64,000 nucleotides of DNA from Nocardioides lacusdianchii (GCF_020102855.1 NZ_JADHZD010000013.1:45068-109067); one strand, 5' to 3'; counted from the stretch's first letter, positions 1 through 8,747 are shown. Numbers and translations are program-made. Notes: generated by a model not told the origin, from the sequence alone.

Positions 1-104
1 GACTCCGACCTCCGGCGCCCGATACCCGCAGGTGTCAAGGAGTCCCTGTCCGACTTTGTCCGATCCGCTGCGCACCGACGCTGCGTTCTGTGACGCTCTC
101 GCCC

Positions 105-475
105 ATGGAAACCGCAGCGATCACGTCATGGACCCTCGTGCAGGAGATCCCCGTCCCCGCAGACGTCACCGACCTCCTCGTCGACGGGGAGCAGGCCGTC
201 GCGGCCTACAAGACCTTCCGCGACTCGGCGATCTTCACCACCAAGGCCTGATCGTCCGGGACGCCCAGGGGATCACGGGCAAGAAGGTCGAGGTCTACTC
301 GCTTCCCTACAGCCGCATCGACATGTGGTCCTCCGAGAACGCCGGCAAGCTGCTCGACTTCAACGCCGAGCTCGAGCTGTGGACCCGCGCCGGTCACATC
401 AAGATCAAGCTCGACAAGAAGGTCGACATCCGCCGCCTCGACAAGCTCATCGCCTGGGCCGTGCTCAACGCCTGA
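105..475 (+). pseudogene. PH-domain (bPH/DUF1696-like) protein, frameshifted
   Basis: Reading from ATG 105 gives 48 residues ending ...FRDSAIFTTKA and then a TGA at 249-251. One frame over, the protein continues as LIVRDAQGITGKKVEVYS... to the stop at 473-475. Joined, the two pieces give about 123 residues, the usual length of the small bacterial PH-domain family, whose members read '...FTTKRLIVRDAQGITGKKVEY...'. Restoring a single base around 245-246 (AAG-CGC-CTG) would mend the frame. This is therefore either a true one-base deletion or an assembly or sequencing error; I cannot tell which. The family has a pleckstrin-homology-like beta barrel of unknown ligand. No signal peptide or TM segment is visible. 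Bases 1-104 show no recognisable gene. Confidence 0.75.
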
Positions 476-501
476 TGCGCGAGGGATGAGAGGCTCCTGT
501 C

Positions 502-999
502 GTGAGCGTCACCCTCCTCTTCGTGCTCGTCCCTGCGGCCGTGGCCATCGGCTTCGCACTGATCATCGGCATCATCCTGCTCGCCTCGCGCCGCCGCCCG
601 GAGCAGCACGGATGGGTGGCGACGCCCGCCGGCGGACAGGGCACGTGGAACGCCGAGGTCCTCGGTGAAGGCGGTCTCGGGGCCCTCGGCGGCACCCTGG
701 CCAGCACCTTCGGCACCTTCCGGCTCGAGGCGGGGGTGCTCACCTTCACCCCGGTCGACGCAGCAGCCCCGGCGTGGTGGGCACACTGCCGCGACCTCGC
801 CGTCGGTCGGCGCGGGTTCCTCGAGATCGACGGTGCCGACCTCCGGCTCGTCGGGCCCATGGGCGACCTGCGCTGCAACGTCAGCCTCGAGCGGATCAAC
901 CGGATGAGCCGCAACACGATCAAGGACCTGCGCGAGCGCGACTACGCCGCGCAGTTCGTCGAGGTCCTCGTCGGACACGGGGCGCGCCCGCTGTCGTGA
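502..999 (+). CDS. DUF2550-like hypothetical protein with one N-terminal membrane segment
   Basis: The 165-residue protein starts at GTG 502. Residues about 3-28 form one hydrophobic helix (LLFVLVPAAVAIGFALIIGI) followed by an Arg-rich stop-transfer segment (SRRRP), so the rest should face the cytoplasm. The soluble part is beta-rich (GTFRLEAGVLTFTPVD, FLEIDGADLRLVG) and has no catalytic motif I recognise. The layout resembles actinobacterial DUF2550-type proteins, but the match is weak. It lies 26 bp after the broken PH gene on the same strand. The next gene is convergent. Confidence 0.6.
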   Translation: MSVTLLFVLVPAAVAIGFALIIGIILLASRRRPEQHGWVATPAGGQGTWNAEVLGEGGLGALGGTLASTFGTFRLEAGVLTFTPVDAAAPAWWAHCRDLAVGRRGFLEIDGADLRLVGPMGDLRCNVSLERINRMSRNTIKDLRERDYAAQFVEVLVGHGARPLS

Positions 1000-1020
1000 G
1001 TGGCACGACCGGGCGGAGCG

Positions 1021-1893
1021 TCAGACCTGTCGAGCGTCCGGCGACGGCGCCTGGACCTCCGGGTGCAGGATGCCGGCCAGCACCTCGACCCCGTCGACCA
1101 GTCGCGGACCGGGGCGGGCGAACTGGCCGTCGGCGTCGACGGCCCACACGGGCACGCCGGGGAAGCGGTGGCGTACGTCCTCGGCGAGCGCCGCGCTGCC
1201 CTCGAGGTCGAAGCCGCAGGGGGCGCAGACCACGACGTCCGGCTGCGAGCCGGTGGCGTCGTCCCACGTGATGCGGGTCGACTTCGTGCCTGCTGTGCCG
1301 ATGGTGGGCTCGCCGCCGGCGCGCTCGACCATCTCGGGGATCCAGTGCCCCGGGGCGAAGGGCGGGTCCGTCCACTCCAGGACCAGCACCCGCGGCCGCG
1401 GTCGGCCGTCGACCTCGGCGGCCACGGCAGCGAGACGTCCCTCGAGCGAGCGCACCAGCTCCGCAGCTGCGGACTCACGACCGGTCAGCCGGCCGACCTC
1501 GGTGATCGATGCCAGCACGTCGTCGAGGGTGTGCGGGTCGATGGTCGCGACCTCGGCGCGGCAGCCCAGGTGGGAGAGGGCGTCGTCGACGGTGGACACG
1601 TCGACGGCGCATACCGCGCACAGGTCCTGGGTGACCACGAGGTCCGCGTCGATCTCGGCGAGCGCACCGGCGTCGAGGCGGTAGAGGTCCTCGCCCGCAG
1701 CCATCGCGGCCCCGACGAAGTCGTCGATCTCCTTCGGCGTCAGCCCCTCGGGCATCGCCGAGGTCGATACGATCCGCCGCTCGCGCGCCGCCGGCGGGTG
1801 GTCGCACTCGAAGGTCACGCCGACCACGTCGTCGCCGGCACCGACCGCGAAGAGGATCTCCGTCGCGGAGGGGATCAGGGAGACGATGCGCAT
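1021..1893 (-). CDS. cobalamin-binding (BtuF-like) periplasmic-binding-fold protein
   Basis: The 290-residue protein begins MRIVSLIPSATEILFAVGAGDDVVG, the hallmark start of the cobalamin-binding BtuF/PBP-like family. The conserved vitamin-binding stretch DLVVTQDLCAVCAVD and the helical linker between two alpha/beta lobes are present. There is no signal peptide or lipobox, so it is probably cytoplasmic or relies on another protein. No BtuC/BtuD partner is adjacent, which is common for this subfamily in actinobacteria. A TAGGCT box sits 6 nt upstream of the ATG at 1893, supporting this start and leaderless transcription. Its ligand could be cobalamin or another corrinoid. Confidence 0.85.
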   Translation of the reverse strand: MRIVSLIPSATEILFAVGAGDDVVGVTFECDHPPAARERRIVSTSAMPEGLTPKEIDDFVGAAMAAGEDLYRLDAGALAEIDADLVVTQDLCAVCAVDVSTVDDALSHLGCRAEVATIDPHTLDDVLASITEVGRLTGRESAAAELVRSLEGRLAAVAAEVDGRPRPRVLVLEWTDPPFAPGHWIPEMVERAGGEPTIGTAGTKSTRITWDDATGSQPDVVVCAPCGFDLEGSAALAEDVRHRFPGVPVWAVDADGQFARPGPRLVDGVEVLAGILHPEVQAPSPDARQV

Positions 1894-1970
1894 CCCGCGA
1901 GCCTAGGTGAGCCGCGAGGAAGTGGCCTCCCGGCCGCGTCGGCGATTTCCCGGGCGAGTAGGAATGTCGG

Positions 1971-4403
1971 GTGACCCATGACCCGACGGACCACTTCGTC
2001 CACGTCCGCGGGGCGAGCGAGAACAACCTCCGCGACGTCGACCTCGACCTCCCGCGCGACGCGATGGTGGCCTTCACCGGCGTCTCCGGGTCCGGCAAGT
2101 CTTCCCTCGCCTTCGGCACCCTCTACGCCGAGGCGCAGCGGCGTTACTTCGAGTCCGTGGCGCCGTACGCCCGTCGCCTGCTGCAGCAGGTCGGCGCCCC
2201 GCACGTGCAGGAGATCACCGGCCTGCCACCCGCCGTGGCCCTCCAGCAGCGGCGCGGCGCGCCCAGCTCGCGCTCGAGCGTCGGGACGCTGACCACGCTG
2301 TCGAACCTGCTCCGGATCCTGTACTCGCGGGCCGGCACCTATCCGGAGGGAGCCGAGAGGCTGGCGGCCGAGGCGTTCTCGCCCAACACCGCTGCAGGAG
2401 CGTGCCCGACCTGCCACGGACTGGGGCAGGCGCACGACGTCGCCGAGGACCTGCTCGTGCCCGACGAGTCGCTGAGCATCCGCGACGGTGCGATCGCCGC
2501 CTGGCCCGGCGCCTGGCAGGGCAAGAACCTGCTGCGGGTGACCAAGGCAGTCGGCATCGACGTCGACGTGCCGTGGCGCGAGCTGTCCCGCAAGGACCGC
2601 GACTGGCTGCTCTACACCGACGAGCAGCCGCGCGTCCTCATCGACCGGCGCGGCGAGGCCGACGACACGACCGGTCGCGACTACCACGGCACCTTCTGGA
2701 GCGCGCGCAAGCACGTGCGCCACACCCTCGCCGACACCAAGAGCCAGATGATGCGCGACAAGGCGATGCGCTTCGTCCGCAGCACCGTGTGCCCGGTCTG
2801 CCACGGCTCCGGGCTGCGGCCCGAGTCCCTCGCGGTGACCTTCCAAGGACTGAGCATCGCCGAGACCAACGCCCTCTCGTTCGTCGAGCTGGTGGCCCTG
2901 CTCCGCCCGGCGGCCGAGACCGGCGAGACCGAGGTGGCCGTACGGCTCTGCACCGACATCGTGGAGCGCGTCGGGGTGCTGCTCGACCTCGGGCTCGGCT
3001 ACCTCGCCCTCGGGCGGAGCTCGACCACGCTCTCGCCCGGGGAGGCCCAGCGGCTCCGGATCGCGACCCAGCTGCGCTCGGGCCTGTTCGGGGTCGTCTA
3101 CGTGCTCGACGAGCCGTCGGCCGGGCTGCACCCCGCCGACGCCGCGCCGCTGCTCGACGTGCTCGACCGGCTCAAGCGCTCGGGCAACTCCCTGTTCGTC
3201 GTCGAGCACGACCTCGACGTCGTACGCCGTGCCGACTGGATCGTCGACATCGGTCCGGGGGCCGGCGAGGCCGGGGGACGGGTGCTCTACTCCGGCCCGG
3301 TGGAGGGGCTCGAGCAGGTCGAGGAGTCCGTGACGGGGGCCCACCTGTTCGGCCGGGCGGCCCCGCTCGAGCGCCACGGTCGCACCCCGCACGGCTGGCT
3401 CCACCTGCGCGGCATCAGCAGGCACAACCTGACCGACCTCTCGGTCGACCTCCCGCTGTGCGTGCTCACCGCGGTCACCGGCGTCTCCGGGTCGGGCAAG
3501 TCCACGCTGGTCACGCAGGTGCTCGCCGAGCTCGTACGCCGCCACCGCGGCCAGGCCCCGGACGACGCCGAGGAGAGCGAGCTCGAGATCGACGTCGACG
3601 ACGTGACGGGTCTGGAGGCCTTTGACCGTCTCGTGCGGGTGGACCAGCGTCCGATCGGTCGCACGCCCCGGTCCAACCTCGCGACCTACACCGGTCTCTT
3701 CGACGCCGTCCGCAAGGTGTTCGCCGCCACGCCCGAGGCGAAGGCGCGCGGCTACGGCGTCGGCCGGTTCTCCTTCAACGTCGCCGAGGGGCGCTGCGAG
3801 ACCTGCCAGGGCGAGGGGTCCGTCTCCGTCGAGCTCCTGTTCCTCCCCGGCACCTATGCGCCGTGCCCGACCTGCCACGGCGCGCGCTACAACGCCGAGA
3901 CCCTCGAGGTCACCTGGCACGACCTGACCGTCGCCGACGTGCTCGGTCTCACCGTCGAGCAGGCGGCCGACGTGCTGGCCGACGTGCCGGCTGCGGCACG
4001 CAGCCTCCAGACCCTGCAGGAGGTCGGTCTCGGCTACCTCCGCCTGGGCCAGCCGGCCACGGAGCTCAGTGGTGGCGAGGCGCAGCGGATCAAGCTCGCG
4101 ACCGAGCTGCAGCGGGCACGCCGCGGCCACGCGCTCTACCTGCTCGACGAGCCCACCGCCGGCCTGCACCCCGCGGACACCGCGCTGCTGCTGCGCCAGC
4201 TCCACAGGCTGGTCGACGCCGGCAACACCGTGGTGCTCGTCGAGCACGACCTGGACACCATCGCCACGGCCGACTGGGTCATCGACCTCGGCCCCGGCGG
4301 CGGCGACCGGGGCGGCCGGGTGGTGGCCACCGGGACACCGGACGACATCGCCGCAGCGCCCGGCAGCGCCACCGGGTCCTACCTGGCCCGGCACCTGGCC
4401 TGA
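1971..4403 (+). CDS. UvrA-like ABC ATPase (short UvrA2/DrrC type)
   Basis: The 810-residue soluble protein carries two ABC-type nucleotide-binding domains of UvrA class, with Walker A GVSGSGKSS near residue 37 and GVSGSGKST near residue 504. The signature in the first half is degenerate (LSPGEAQR); the second is intact (LSGGEAQRIKLA). Several CxxC zinc motifs are present (CPTCHGLGQ, CPVCHGSG, CETCQGEG, CPTCHGARYN). It is about 140 residues shorter than canonical UvrA (about 950), as in UvrA2/DrrC-type paralogues linked to damage tolerance or resistance to DNA-binding drugs. No drug transporter is adjacent, so the role is inferred from family only. GTG 1971 is the most upstream reasonable start; it has no clear Shine-Dalgarno sequence. 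Confidence 0.85.
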   Translation: MTHDPTDHFVHVRGASENNLRDVDLDLPRDAMVAFTGVSGSGKSSLAFGTLYAEAQRRYFESVAPYARRLLQQVGAPHVQEITGLPPAVALQQRRGAPSSRSSVGTLTTLSNLLRILYSRAGTYPEGAERLAAEAFSPNTAAGACPTCHGLGQAHDVAEDLLVPDESLSIRDGAIAAWPGAWQGKNLLRVTKAVGIDVDVPWRELSRKDRDWLLYTDEQPRVLIDRRGEADDTTGRDYHGTFWSARKHVRHTLADTKSQMMRDKAMRFVRSTVCPVCHGSGLRPESLAVTFQGLSIAETNALSFVELVALLRPAAETGETEVAVRLCTDIVERVGVLLDLGLGYLALGRSSTTLSPGEAQRLRIATQLRSGLFGVVYVLDEPSAGLHPADAAPLLDVLDRLKRSGNSLFVVEHDLDVVRRADWIVDIGPGAGEAGGRVLYSGPVEGLEQVEESVTGAHLFGRAAPLERHGRTPHGWLHLRGISRHNLTDLSVDLPLCVLTAVTGVSGSGKSTLVTQVLAELVRRHRGQAPDDAEESELEIDVDDVTGLEAFDRLVRVDQRPIGRTPRSNLATYTGLFDAVRKVFAATPEAKARGYGVGRFSFNVAEGRCETCQGEGSVSVELLFLPGTYAPCPTCHGARYNAETLEVTWHDLTVADVLGLTVEQAADVLADVPAAARSLQTLQEVGLGYLRLGQPATELSGGEAQRIKLATELQRARRGHALYLLDEPTAGLHPADTALLLRQLHRLVDAGNTVVLVEHDLDTIATADWVIDLGPGGGDRGGRVVATGTPDDIAAAPGSATGSYLARHLA

Positions 4404-4419
4404 CGGGCACACTGGCGTC

Positions 4420-4836
4420 ATGGCTGACTGCGTCTTCTGCCGGATCGTCTCCGGCGACCTGCCCGGTCACCTCGTCCTCGAGACCGACGACCTCGTCGCC
4501 TTCCTCGACACCCGGCCGGTCTTCAAGGGCCACGTGCTACTCGTCCCGCGCGAGCACGTGGAGACCCTCCCGGACCTGCCGGCCGGGTTGCGCGACGGCT
4601 TCCTCGCCGCCGCGCAGCGGATCGCGACCGCGGTCAAGGACGGCCTCGGCGCGCAGGGATCCTTCGTCGCGATCAACAACACGGTCAGCCAGTCCGTGCC
4701 GCACCTGCACCTCCACGTCGTCCCGCGCACCAAGGGCGACGGGCTGCGCGGCTTCTTCTGGCCGCGCACGAAGTACGCCGACGGCGAGGAATCGGCGTAC
4801 GCCGAGCGCCTGCGCGACGCCCTCGCGCAGCCCTAG
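4420..4836 (+). CDS. HIT family nucleotide hydrolase/transferase
   Basis: The 138-residue protein has the histidine-triad active site PHLHLHVVP (His95, His97, His99) and the N-terminal CxFCRIVSGD segment typical of HINT-type proteins. It begins 16 bp after the UvrA-like gene and is probably co-transcribed with it. HIT proteins hydrolyse nucleoside phosphoramidates or dinucleotides; the exact substrate cannot be read from sequence. ATG 4420 gives the expected family length and start (MADCVFCRI). Its last 4 bp overlap the convergent PAP2 gene. Confidence 0.92.
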   Translation: MADCVFCRIVSGDLPGHLVLETDDLVAFLDTRPVFKGHVLLVPREHVETLPDLPAGLRDGFLAAAQRIATAVKDGLGAQGSFVAINNTVSQSVPHLHLHVVPRTKGDGLRGFFWPRTKYADGEESAYAERLRDALAQP

Positions 4837-5879
4837 CCTGCGCGCGTCACCTCGTCCGCCGGCTCCGTCCGCAGGGTCCACGCCTCCTCGCGCCGTCGCA
4901 GCGGGTTGCCGGTGACGCGGGCGGCGAGGGCGACCGACGCGCACCCGACGGCGATCCCGCCGAGGACGTCGACGAAGAAGTGCCAGCCGAGGTAGACCGT
5001 CGCCACGATGGTCAGCGCGAGGAAGGTCCAGCTCGCGACCCGCACGACGAGCGGCAGCCGGATCAGCTCGCTCACCAGGCAGATCGTCACCATCACCGCC
5101 ACGTGCAGCGAGGCGAAGGCCGCGATCGTCTGCACGGCCGAGGTGTCCCAGGGCCCGGCCAGCACCTCGACGCGGTCCGACAGCAGCAGGTCGCGCACCG
5201 AGGTGTTGGGGGTGCGGGCCAGGTCCGCGAACCACCCGGGGGAGGAGTACGTCGGTCCCAGCGACGGCAGGGCGTAGTAGAGCAGTGCGCCGAGGCACCA
5301 GTTCAGCGACGTGGCCGTGACGTACCACGCGCCCGCCGTCGAGCGCCGGGTCCACACCAGCGCGATGGCCAGGGTCGCCGGCACCAACCCGATCCACACC
5401 AGGTAGACCGCCGCCATCACCCAGTTGGCCCACCCGGTGCCGAGGGTGTCGTGCAGCACGAGCGCCGGGTCGTGGCCGAGCCACATGAAGCGGTCCAGCC
5501 GGGCCAGCTCCTCGTCGTGGAGGCGGTCGGTGACGAAGGGGACGTAGCCCTTGAGGTTGCGGAACGCGACGTAGGCGACGTACCAGGTGAGCAGGCCACT
5601 GGCGGTGAACCGGACCTGGTCGCGGTCCCAGCGCTCGCGCACGACCTCGCGCAGCGTCGCCCGGGCCGCCACGCCCCGGCTGCGCAGCAGCAGCGCCCAC
5701 CGCGCCAGCACGTCGAGCGCGACCGCGGACGCGACGATCACCGGCAGCCGGAACCACGTGGGCAGGTTGGCGCCGTCGGGGTCGCGCAGCGGCAGGTGGT
5801 GGGTCCACGCGACCAACCCGGCCGCGAGCGCCATCACGGCAGCGACGACCGCAGCGGCGCGGAACTCCCCCCGACCCAT
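4833..5879 (-). CDS. PAP2/inositol-phosphotransferase-type membrane protein
   Basis: The 348-residue integral membrane protein has about six hydrophobic helices. The acid-phosphatase core reads PSLGPTYS, ASLHVAVMV (catalytic His) and GWHFFVDVLGGIAVG (His...Asp), the pattern of the Aur1/inositol-phosphotransferase branch of PAP2 rather than of soluble phosphatases. The likely substrate is a lipid- or inositol-linked phosphate at the membrane. An upstream start at 5933 is open, but ATG 5879 is preferred: TACGGT lies 6 nt ahead of it, matching the leaderless pattern of this genome, and the protein then begins just before the first TM helix. It is divergent from fabG. Confidence 0.85.
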   Translation of the reverse strand: MGRGEFRAAAVVAAVMALAAGLVAWTHHLPLRDPDGANLPTWFRLPVIVASAVALDVLARWALLLRSRGVAARATLREVVRERWDRDQVRFTASGLLTWYVAYVAFRNLKGYVPFVTDRLHDEELARLDRFMWLGHDPALVLHDTLGTGWANWVMAAVYLVWIGLVPATLAIALVWTRRSTAGAWYVTATSLNWCLGALLYYALPSLGPTYSSPGWFADLARTPNTSVRDLLLSDRVEVLAGPWDTSAVQTIAAFASLHVAVMVTICLVSELIRLPLVVRVASWTFLALTIVATVYLGWHFFVDVLGGIAVGCASVALAARVTGNPLRRREEAWTLRTEPADEVTRAG

Positions 5880-5950
5880 CTGCCCACCGTAGCGACTAGC
5901 CTCGGCCTCGATCTGTCTCCCGACCTCCCACATACCCCAAGGAGTTCCCC

Positions 5951-6718
5951 ATGGGCCGGTTCGACCGCCGCGTCGCCGTCATCACCGGAGCAGCCCGAGG
6001 CATCGGCTTCGGCATCGCCCAGCGCCTCGCCAGCGAGGGCGCGTCCGTCGCGATCCTCGACCTCGACGAGGCCGCAGCCGCCGACGCCGCCGGCCGCCTC
6101 GACCTCGCCGACGGTGCCCGCGCGGTCGGCATCGGGTGCGACGTCGTGGACTCCGCCGCCGCGGAGACCGCGGTGCAGCGCGTGGTCGACGAGCTCGGCG
6201 GGATCCACGTCCTGGTCAACAACGCCGGCGTCACCCGCGACAACCTGCTCTTCAAGATGACCGAGGAGGACTGGGACATGGTCATGAACGTCCACCTCAA
6301 GGGCGTCTTCAACATGACCAAGGCCGCGCAGTCGCGCTTCGTGCAGCAGAAGTACGGCAAGATCCTCAACCTCTCCAGCGTCTCCGCGCTGGGCAACCGC
6401 GGCCAGGCCAACTACTCCGCCGCCAAGATGGGCATCCAGGGCCTGACCCGCACCCTCGGCATCGAGCTCGGCCCGTTCGGGGTCACCGCCAACGCCATCG
6501 CGCCGGGATTCATCGTCACCGAGATGACCGACGCCACCGCGCGCCGGCTCAAGATGGAGCCCGAGGAGCTGCAGCGGCTCAACGCCGAGGCCACCCCCGT
6601 GCGCCGGGTCGGGCAGCCCGAGGACATCGCCGCGGCCGCCGCCTTCCTGTGCAGCGACGAGGCGTCCTTCATCACCGGCCAGACGTTGTACGTCGACGGC
6701 GGGCGCAAGCTCGGCTGA
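5951..6718 (+). CDS. fabG: 3-oxoacyl-ACP reductase (SDR family)
   Basis: The 255-residue short-chain dehydrogenase has the cofactor loop TGAARGIG near residue 14, the NNAGV motif, and the catalytic triad Ser142-Tyr155-Lys159 in LSSVSALGNRGQANYSAAK. The closing segment FITGQTLYVDGG is also typical of FabG, which reduces 3-oxoacyl-ACP with NADPH in fatty acid elongation. A good ribosome site (AAGGAG, 5939-5944) precedes the ATG. No other fatty-acid genes are adjacent, so a role in another SDR reaction cannot be excluded. A hairpin terminator follows at once. Confidence 0.88.
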   Translation: MGRFDRRVAVITGAARGIGFGIAQRLASEGASVAILDLDEAAAADAAGRLDLADGARAVGIGCDVVDSAAAETAVQRVVDELGGIHVLVNNAGVTRDNLLFKMTEEDWDMVMNVHLKGVFNMTKAAQSRFVQQKYGKILNLSSVSALGNRGQANYSAAKMGIQGLTRTLGIELGPFGVTANAIAPGFIVTEMTDATARRLKMEPEELQRLNAEATPVRRVGQPEDIAAAAAFLCSDEASFITGQTLYVDGGRKLG

Positions 6719-6725
6719 GCGTGAT

Positions 6726-6762
6726 CCCGGCCACGGCCCACGCCCGTCGGGGCGTGGCCGGG
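6726..6762 (+). terminator. Rho-independent terminator after fabG
   Basis: Arms CCCGGCCACG (6726-6735) and CGTGGCCGGG (6753-6762) are perfectly complementary and are followed by TTT. An alternative inner pairing, GGCCCACGCCC with GGGCGTGGCC, is also possible. It starts 7 bp after the fabG stop and separates fabG from the riboswitch unit downstream. Confidence 0.75.
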
Positions 6763-6884
6763 TTTGCACGGCTCGGGGGGCTCTGGCACCTTGGCGGCGG
6801 AGTCGAGAGACCCACAGGACGGCTCGGGTCGCCCTGCTGGCGTCGGTCTCCGTGACTAGATCGTGTCTGACGACACCCGCCCCG

Positions 6885-7073
6885 GGCGACGCCGAGTCCT
6901 GCCCCGCCGGAGCGGCCCCCCGAGAAGATCGAGGGCAGGAGTGGGGGACCCACAGGTTCCACTGCCGGTGCGTGCAGCCGCACGCCACGGCTCGGGGTGA
7001 AGCCACCCCCTCCTCCGGGAGGACGGCGGCGGGACACCTTCCAGTCCCAACCCGACAGCTCACCTCACAGGCG
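6885..7073 (+). promoter_or_regulatory. cyclic di-AMP riboswitch (ydaO/yuaA class)
   Basis: The 372-bp gap between fabG and the wall hydrolase is filled mostly by this element. Conserved blocks of the ydaO class appear in order: GCCGAGTCCTGCC (from about 6891), GTGGGGGACCCACAGG (from 6941), GGGGTGAAGCC (from about 6994) and CCCGACAGCTCACCTC (from 7051). The element ends about 18 bp before the start codon of an NlpC/P60 hydrolase, the usual target class in actinobacteria. By family knowledge, bound c-di-AMP turns off expression, linking wall hydrolysis to turgor and osmotic signalling. Boundaries are approximate. Confidence 0.9.
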
Positions 7074-7090
7074 TGGGAAAGGACCACCTC

Positions 7091-7648
7091 ATGCCTGCGA
7101 CCCCTCGCACGCTGCGCACCTGCGCGCTCGCCCTCGCCGGGCTCGGACTCTCCGCGTCGACGCTGACGGCGCTGCCCGCCACTGCGGCCGACGGCGACCC
7201 CGGCTCGACCACGACCACCACGACCACCACGACCGCGACGAAGACGACCGCGAAGCGCACCGCCGCCCGTCGCGTGTCCGCCCGCGTGCTCAGCGCCCGC
7301 GACATCGCCATGCGACAGCGCGGCGACGCCTACGCGTACGGTGCCGCCGGCCCGGACCGCTTCGACTGCTCCGGACTGATCCGCTACAGCTACGCCCGCG
7401 CCGGCTTCGACGTGCCGCGTACGTCCAGCGCCCAGGCCGGCCACGCCCGCCGCGTGGCGAAGAAGGACCTGCGCGCCGGCGACCTGATGTTCTTCTACGG
7501 CAGCGGCGGGGTCTACCACGCCGCGATCTTCCTGCGCTGGTCGAACGGCCACGCGGTGATGCTGCACTCGCCCGGCTCGGGCCAGCGCGTCCGCATCGCC
7601 GCTCCGTGGACCTCGCAGTGGTTCGGTGGGACCCTGCGCCGCCGCTGA
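7091..7648 (+). CDS. secreted NlpC/P60 cell-wall hydrolase
   Basis: The 185-residue protein has a Sec signal peptide (about residues 1-33, ending LTALPATAA), then a low-complexity Thr-rich linker encoded by ACC/ACG repeats at about 7208-7245. A C-terminal NlpC/P60 domain follows, with catalytic Cys93 in FDCSGLI and His143 in VYHAAIF. The family cleaves peptide stems of peptidoglycan. ATG 7091 is chosen because GGAAAGGA sits 8 nt upstream and the signal peptide then starts correctly; GTG 7073 is in frame but lies at the edge of the riboswitch. It is controlled by the c-di-AMP riboswitch directly upstream. Confidence 0.92.
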   Translation: MPATPRTLRTCALALAGLGLSASTLTALPATAADGDPGSTTTTTTTTTATKTTAKRTAARRVSARVLSARDIAMRQRGDAYAYGAAGPDRFDCSGLIRYSYARAGFDVPRTSSAQAGHARRVAKKDLRAGDLMFFYGSGGVYHAAIFLRWSNGHAVMLHSPGSGQRVRIAAPWTSQWFGGTLRRR

Positions 7649-7658
7649 TCTACCCTGT

Positions 7659-7690
7659 GGCGCGCCTTCCCCGAACGGGGAGGGCGCGCC
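7659..7690 (+). terminator. hairpin terminator after the NlpC/P60 gene
   Basis: GGCGCGCCTTCCCCG (7659-7673) pairs with CGGGGAGGGCGCGCC (7676-7690) with a single G-U pair; the terminal bases form the loop. It starts 11 bp after the hydrolase stop codon and ends 47 bp before the DUF3048 start, separating two transcripts. Confidence 0.8.
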
Positions 7691-7736
7691 TCCACACTTT
7701 CAAGGCAGAGTTCCCCCGCTCGATCGGAGTTCCCCC

Positions 7737-8747
7737 GTGCGTCACCGTCTCCACACCTCCGTCGCCGCGCTCGTCGCGGCCTCGCTCCTCCTGGCCGGCT
7801 GCGGCGGAGGGGACGAGCAGGAGGCGCCCGCGGACGCGGCTCCTTCCTCGGAGCCGACGGCCTCCGCGACGAGCGAGCCGCCGGATCCGACGTACTGGCC
7901 CCTGACCGGGCTCGAGCGCACCGGCAAGGCCCCCAAGCACCCGGTGATCGTGACCAAGGTCGACAACACCTCCTCGAGCGCGCCCCAGGTCGGCCTGGGG
8001 GCGGCCGACCTCGTCGTCGAGGAGCTCGTCGAGGGCGGCTACACCCGCCTCGCGGCGTTCTACTACTCGAAGGTGCCGGCCAGCATCGGCCCGGTGCGCT
8101 CGATGCGTGCCAGCGACATCGGCATCGTGCCCGAGGGCGCCACCGTCGTGACCAGCGGCGCGGCCCCGATCACCATCAAGCGCATCAACGGCGCCGGCAT
8201 CCCGTGGATCACCGAGGGCGCCGCGGGCGTCTACCGCGAGACCACGCGCTCGGCGCCGTACAACCTCTTCGCCCGCCTCGGCGAGATCTCCCAGCGCCTC
8301 AAGGCCGAGGAGGAGCCGCCCGCCTACCTCCCGTGGGGCACGCCGGCCGACCTCCCGAAGGGCGCGAAGGCGCGCACGCTGACCGCCGACTTCGGCGCCC
8401 ACTCCACCAGCTGGCAGTTCCAGGGCGGCGGCTACGTCAACACCGACTCCTACGCCGCCGAGGGCGACCAGTTCCCGGCCGACTCCGTGCTCGTGCTGCG
8501 GGTGCAGGTCGGCGACGCCGGCTACCGCGACCCCGCGGGCTACCCCGTCCCGGAGACGAAGTTCGAGGGCAAGGGCGCCGCGCTGCTCTTCCACGGCGGT
8601 CGCGTCATCCGCGGCACCTGGACCAAGGACGGCCTGACCGGCGCGATCGAGCTCGCCACCAAGGGCGGCGAGCTCACCGTCCCGGCCGGCAAGGTCTGGG
8701 TCGAGCTCGTGCCGGCGGTCAACGGCAACGTCACCTTCGCGAAGTAG
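7737..8747 (+). CDS. DUF3048 lipoprotein (YerB-like)
   Basis: The 336-residue protein starts at GTG 7737 with a lipoprotein signal (VAALVAASLLLAGC; lipobox Cys at about residue 24). A Glu/Ala/Pro/Ser-rich spacer follows, then a DUF3048 domain (THGPVxSxR-type segment seen here as KVPASIGPVRSMRASDI). YerB-like DUF3048 proteins are extracytoplasmic and of unknown biochemical function; a link to envelope maintenance is only an inference from location. The last 17 bp overlap the convergent TetR gene. An earlier in-frame start at 7626 would put the lipobox over 60 residues in and is rejected. Confidence 0.88.
   Translation: MRHRLHTSVAALVAASLLLAGCGGGDEQEAPADAAPSSEPTASATSEPPDPTYWPLTGLERTGKAPKHPVIVTKVDNTSSSAPQVGLGAADLVVEELVEGGYTRLAAFYYSKVPASIGPVRSMRASDIGIVPEGATVVTSGAAPITIKRINGAGIPWITEGAAGVYRETTRSAPYNLFARLGEISQRLKAEEEPPAYLPWGTPADLPKGAKARTLTADFGAHSTSWQFQGGGYVNTDSYAAEGDQFPADSVLVLRVQVGDAGYRDPAGYPVPETKFEGKGAALLFHGGRVIRGTWTKDGLTGAIELATKGGELTVPAGKVWVELVPAVNGNVTFAK

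Noticed and set aside
1875..4421. 848-codon open frame on the minus strand
   Set aside because: It is the antisense shadow of the UvrA-like gene. The translation is low-complexity (Gly/Val/Arg/Asp-rich) and has no domain, while the plus strand has clear motifs.
7208..7245. ACC/ACG repeat tract as a possible slippage (phase-variation) locus
   Set aside because: It encodes an in-frame Thr linker. The units are 3 bp and imperfect, so length changes would not shift the frame.
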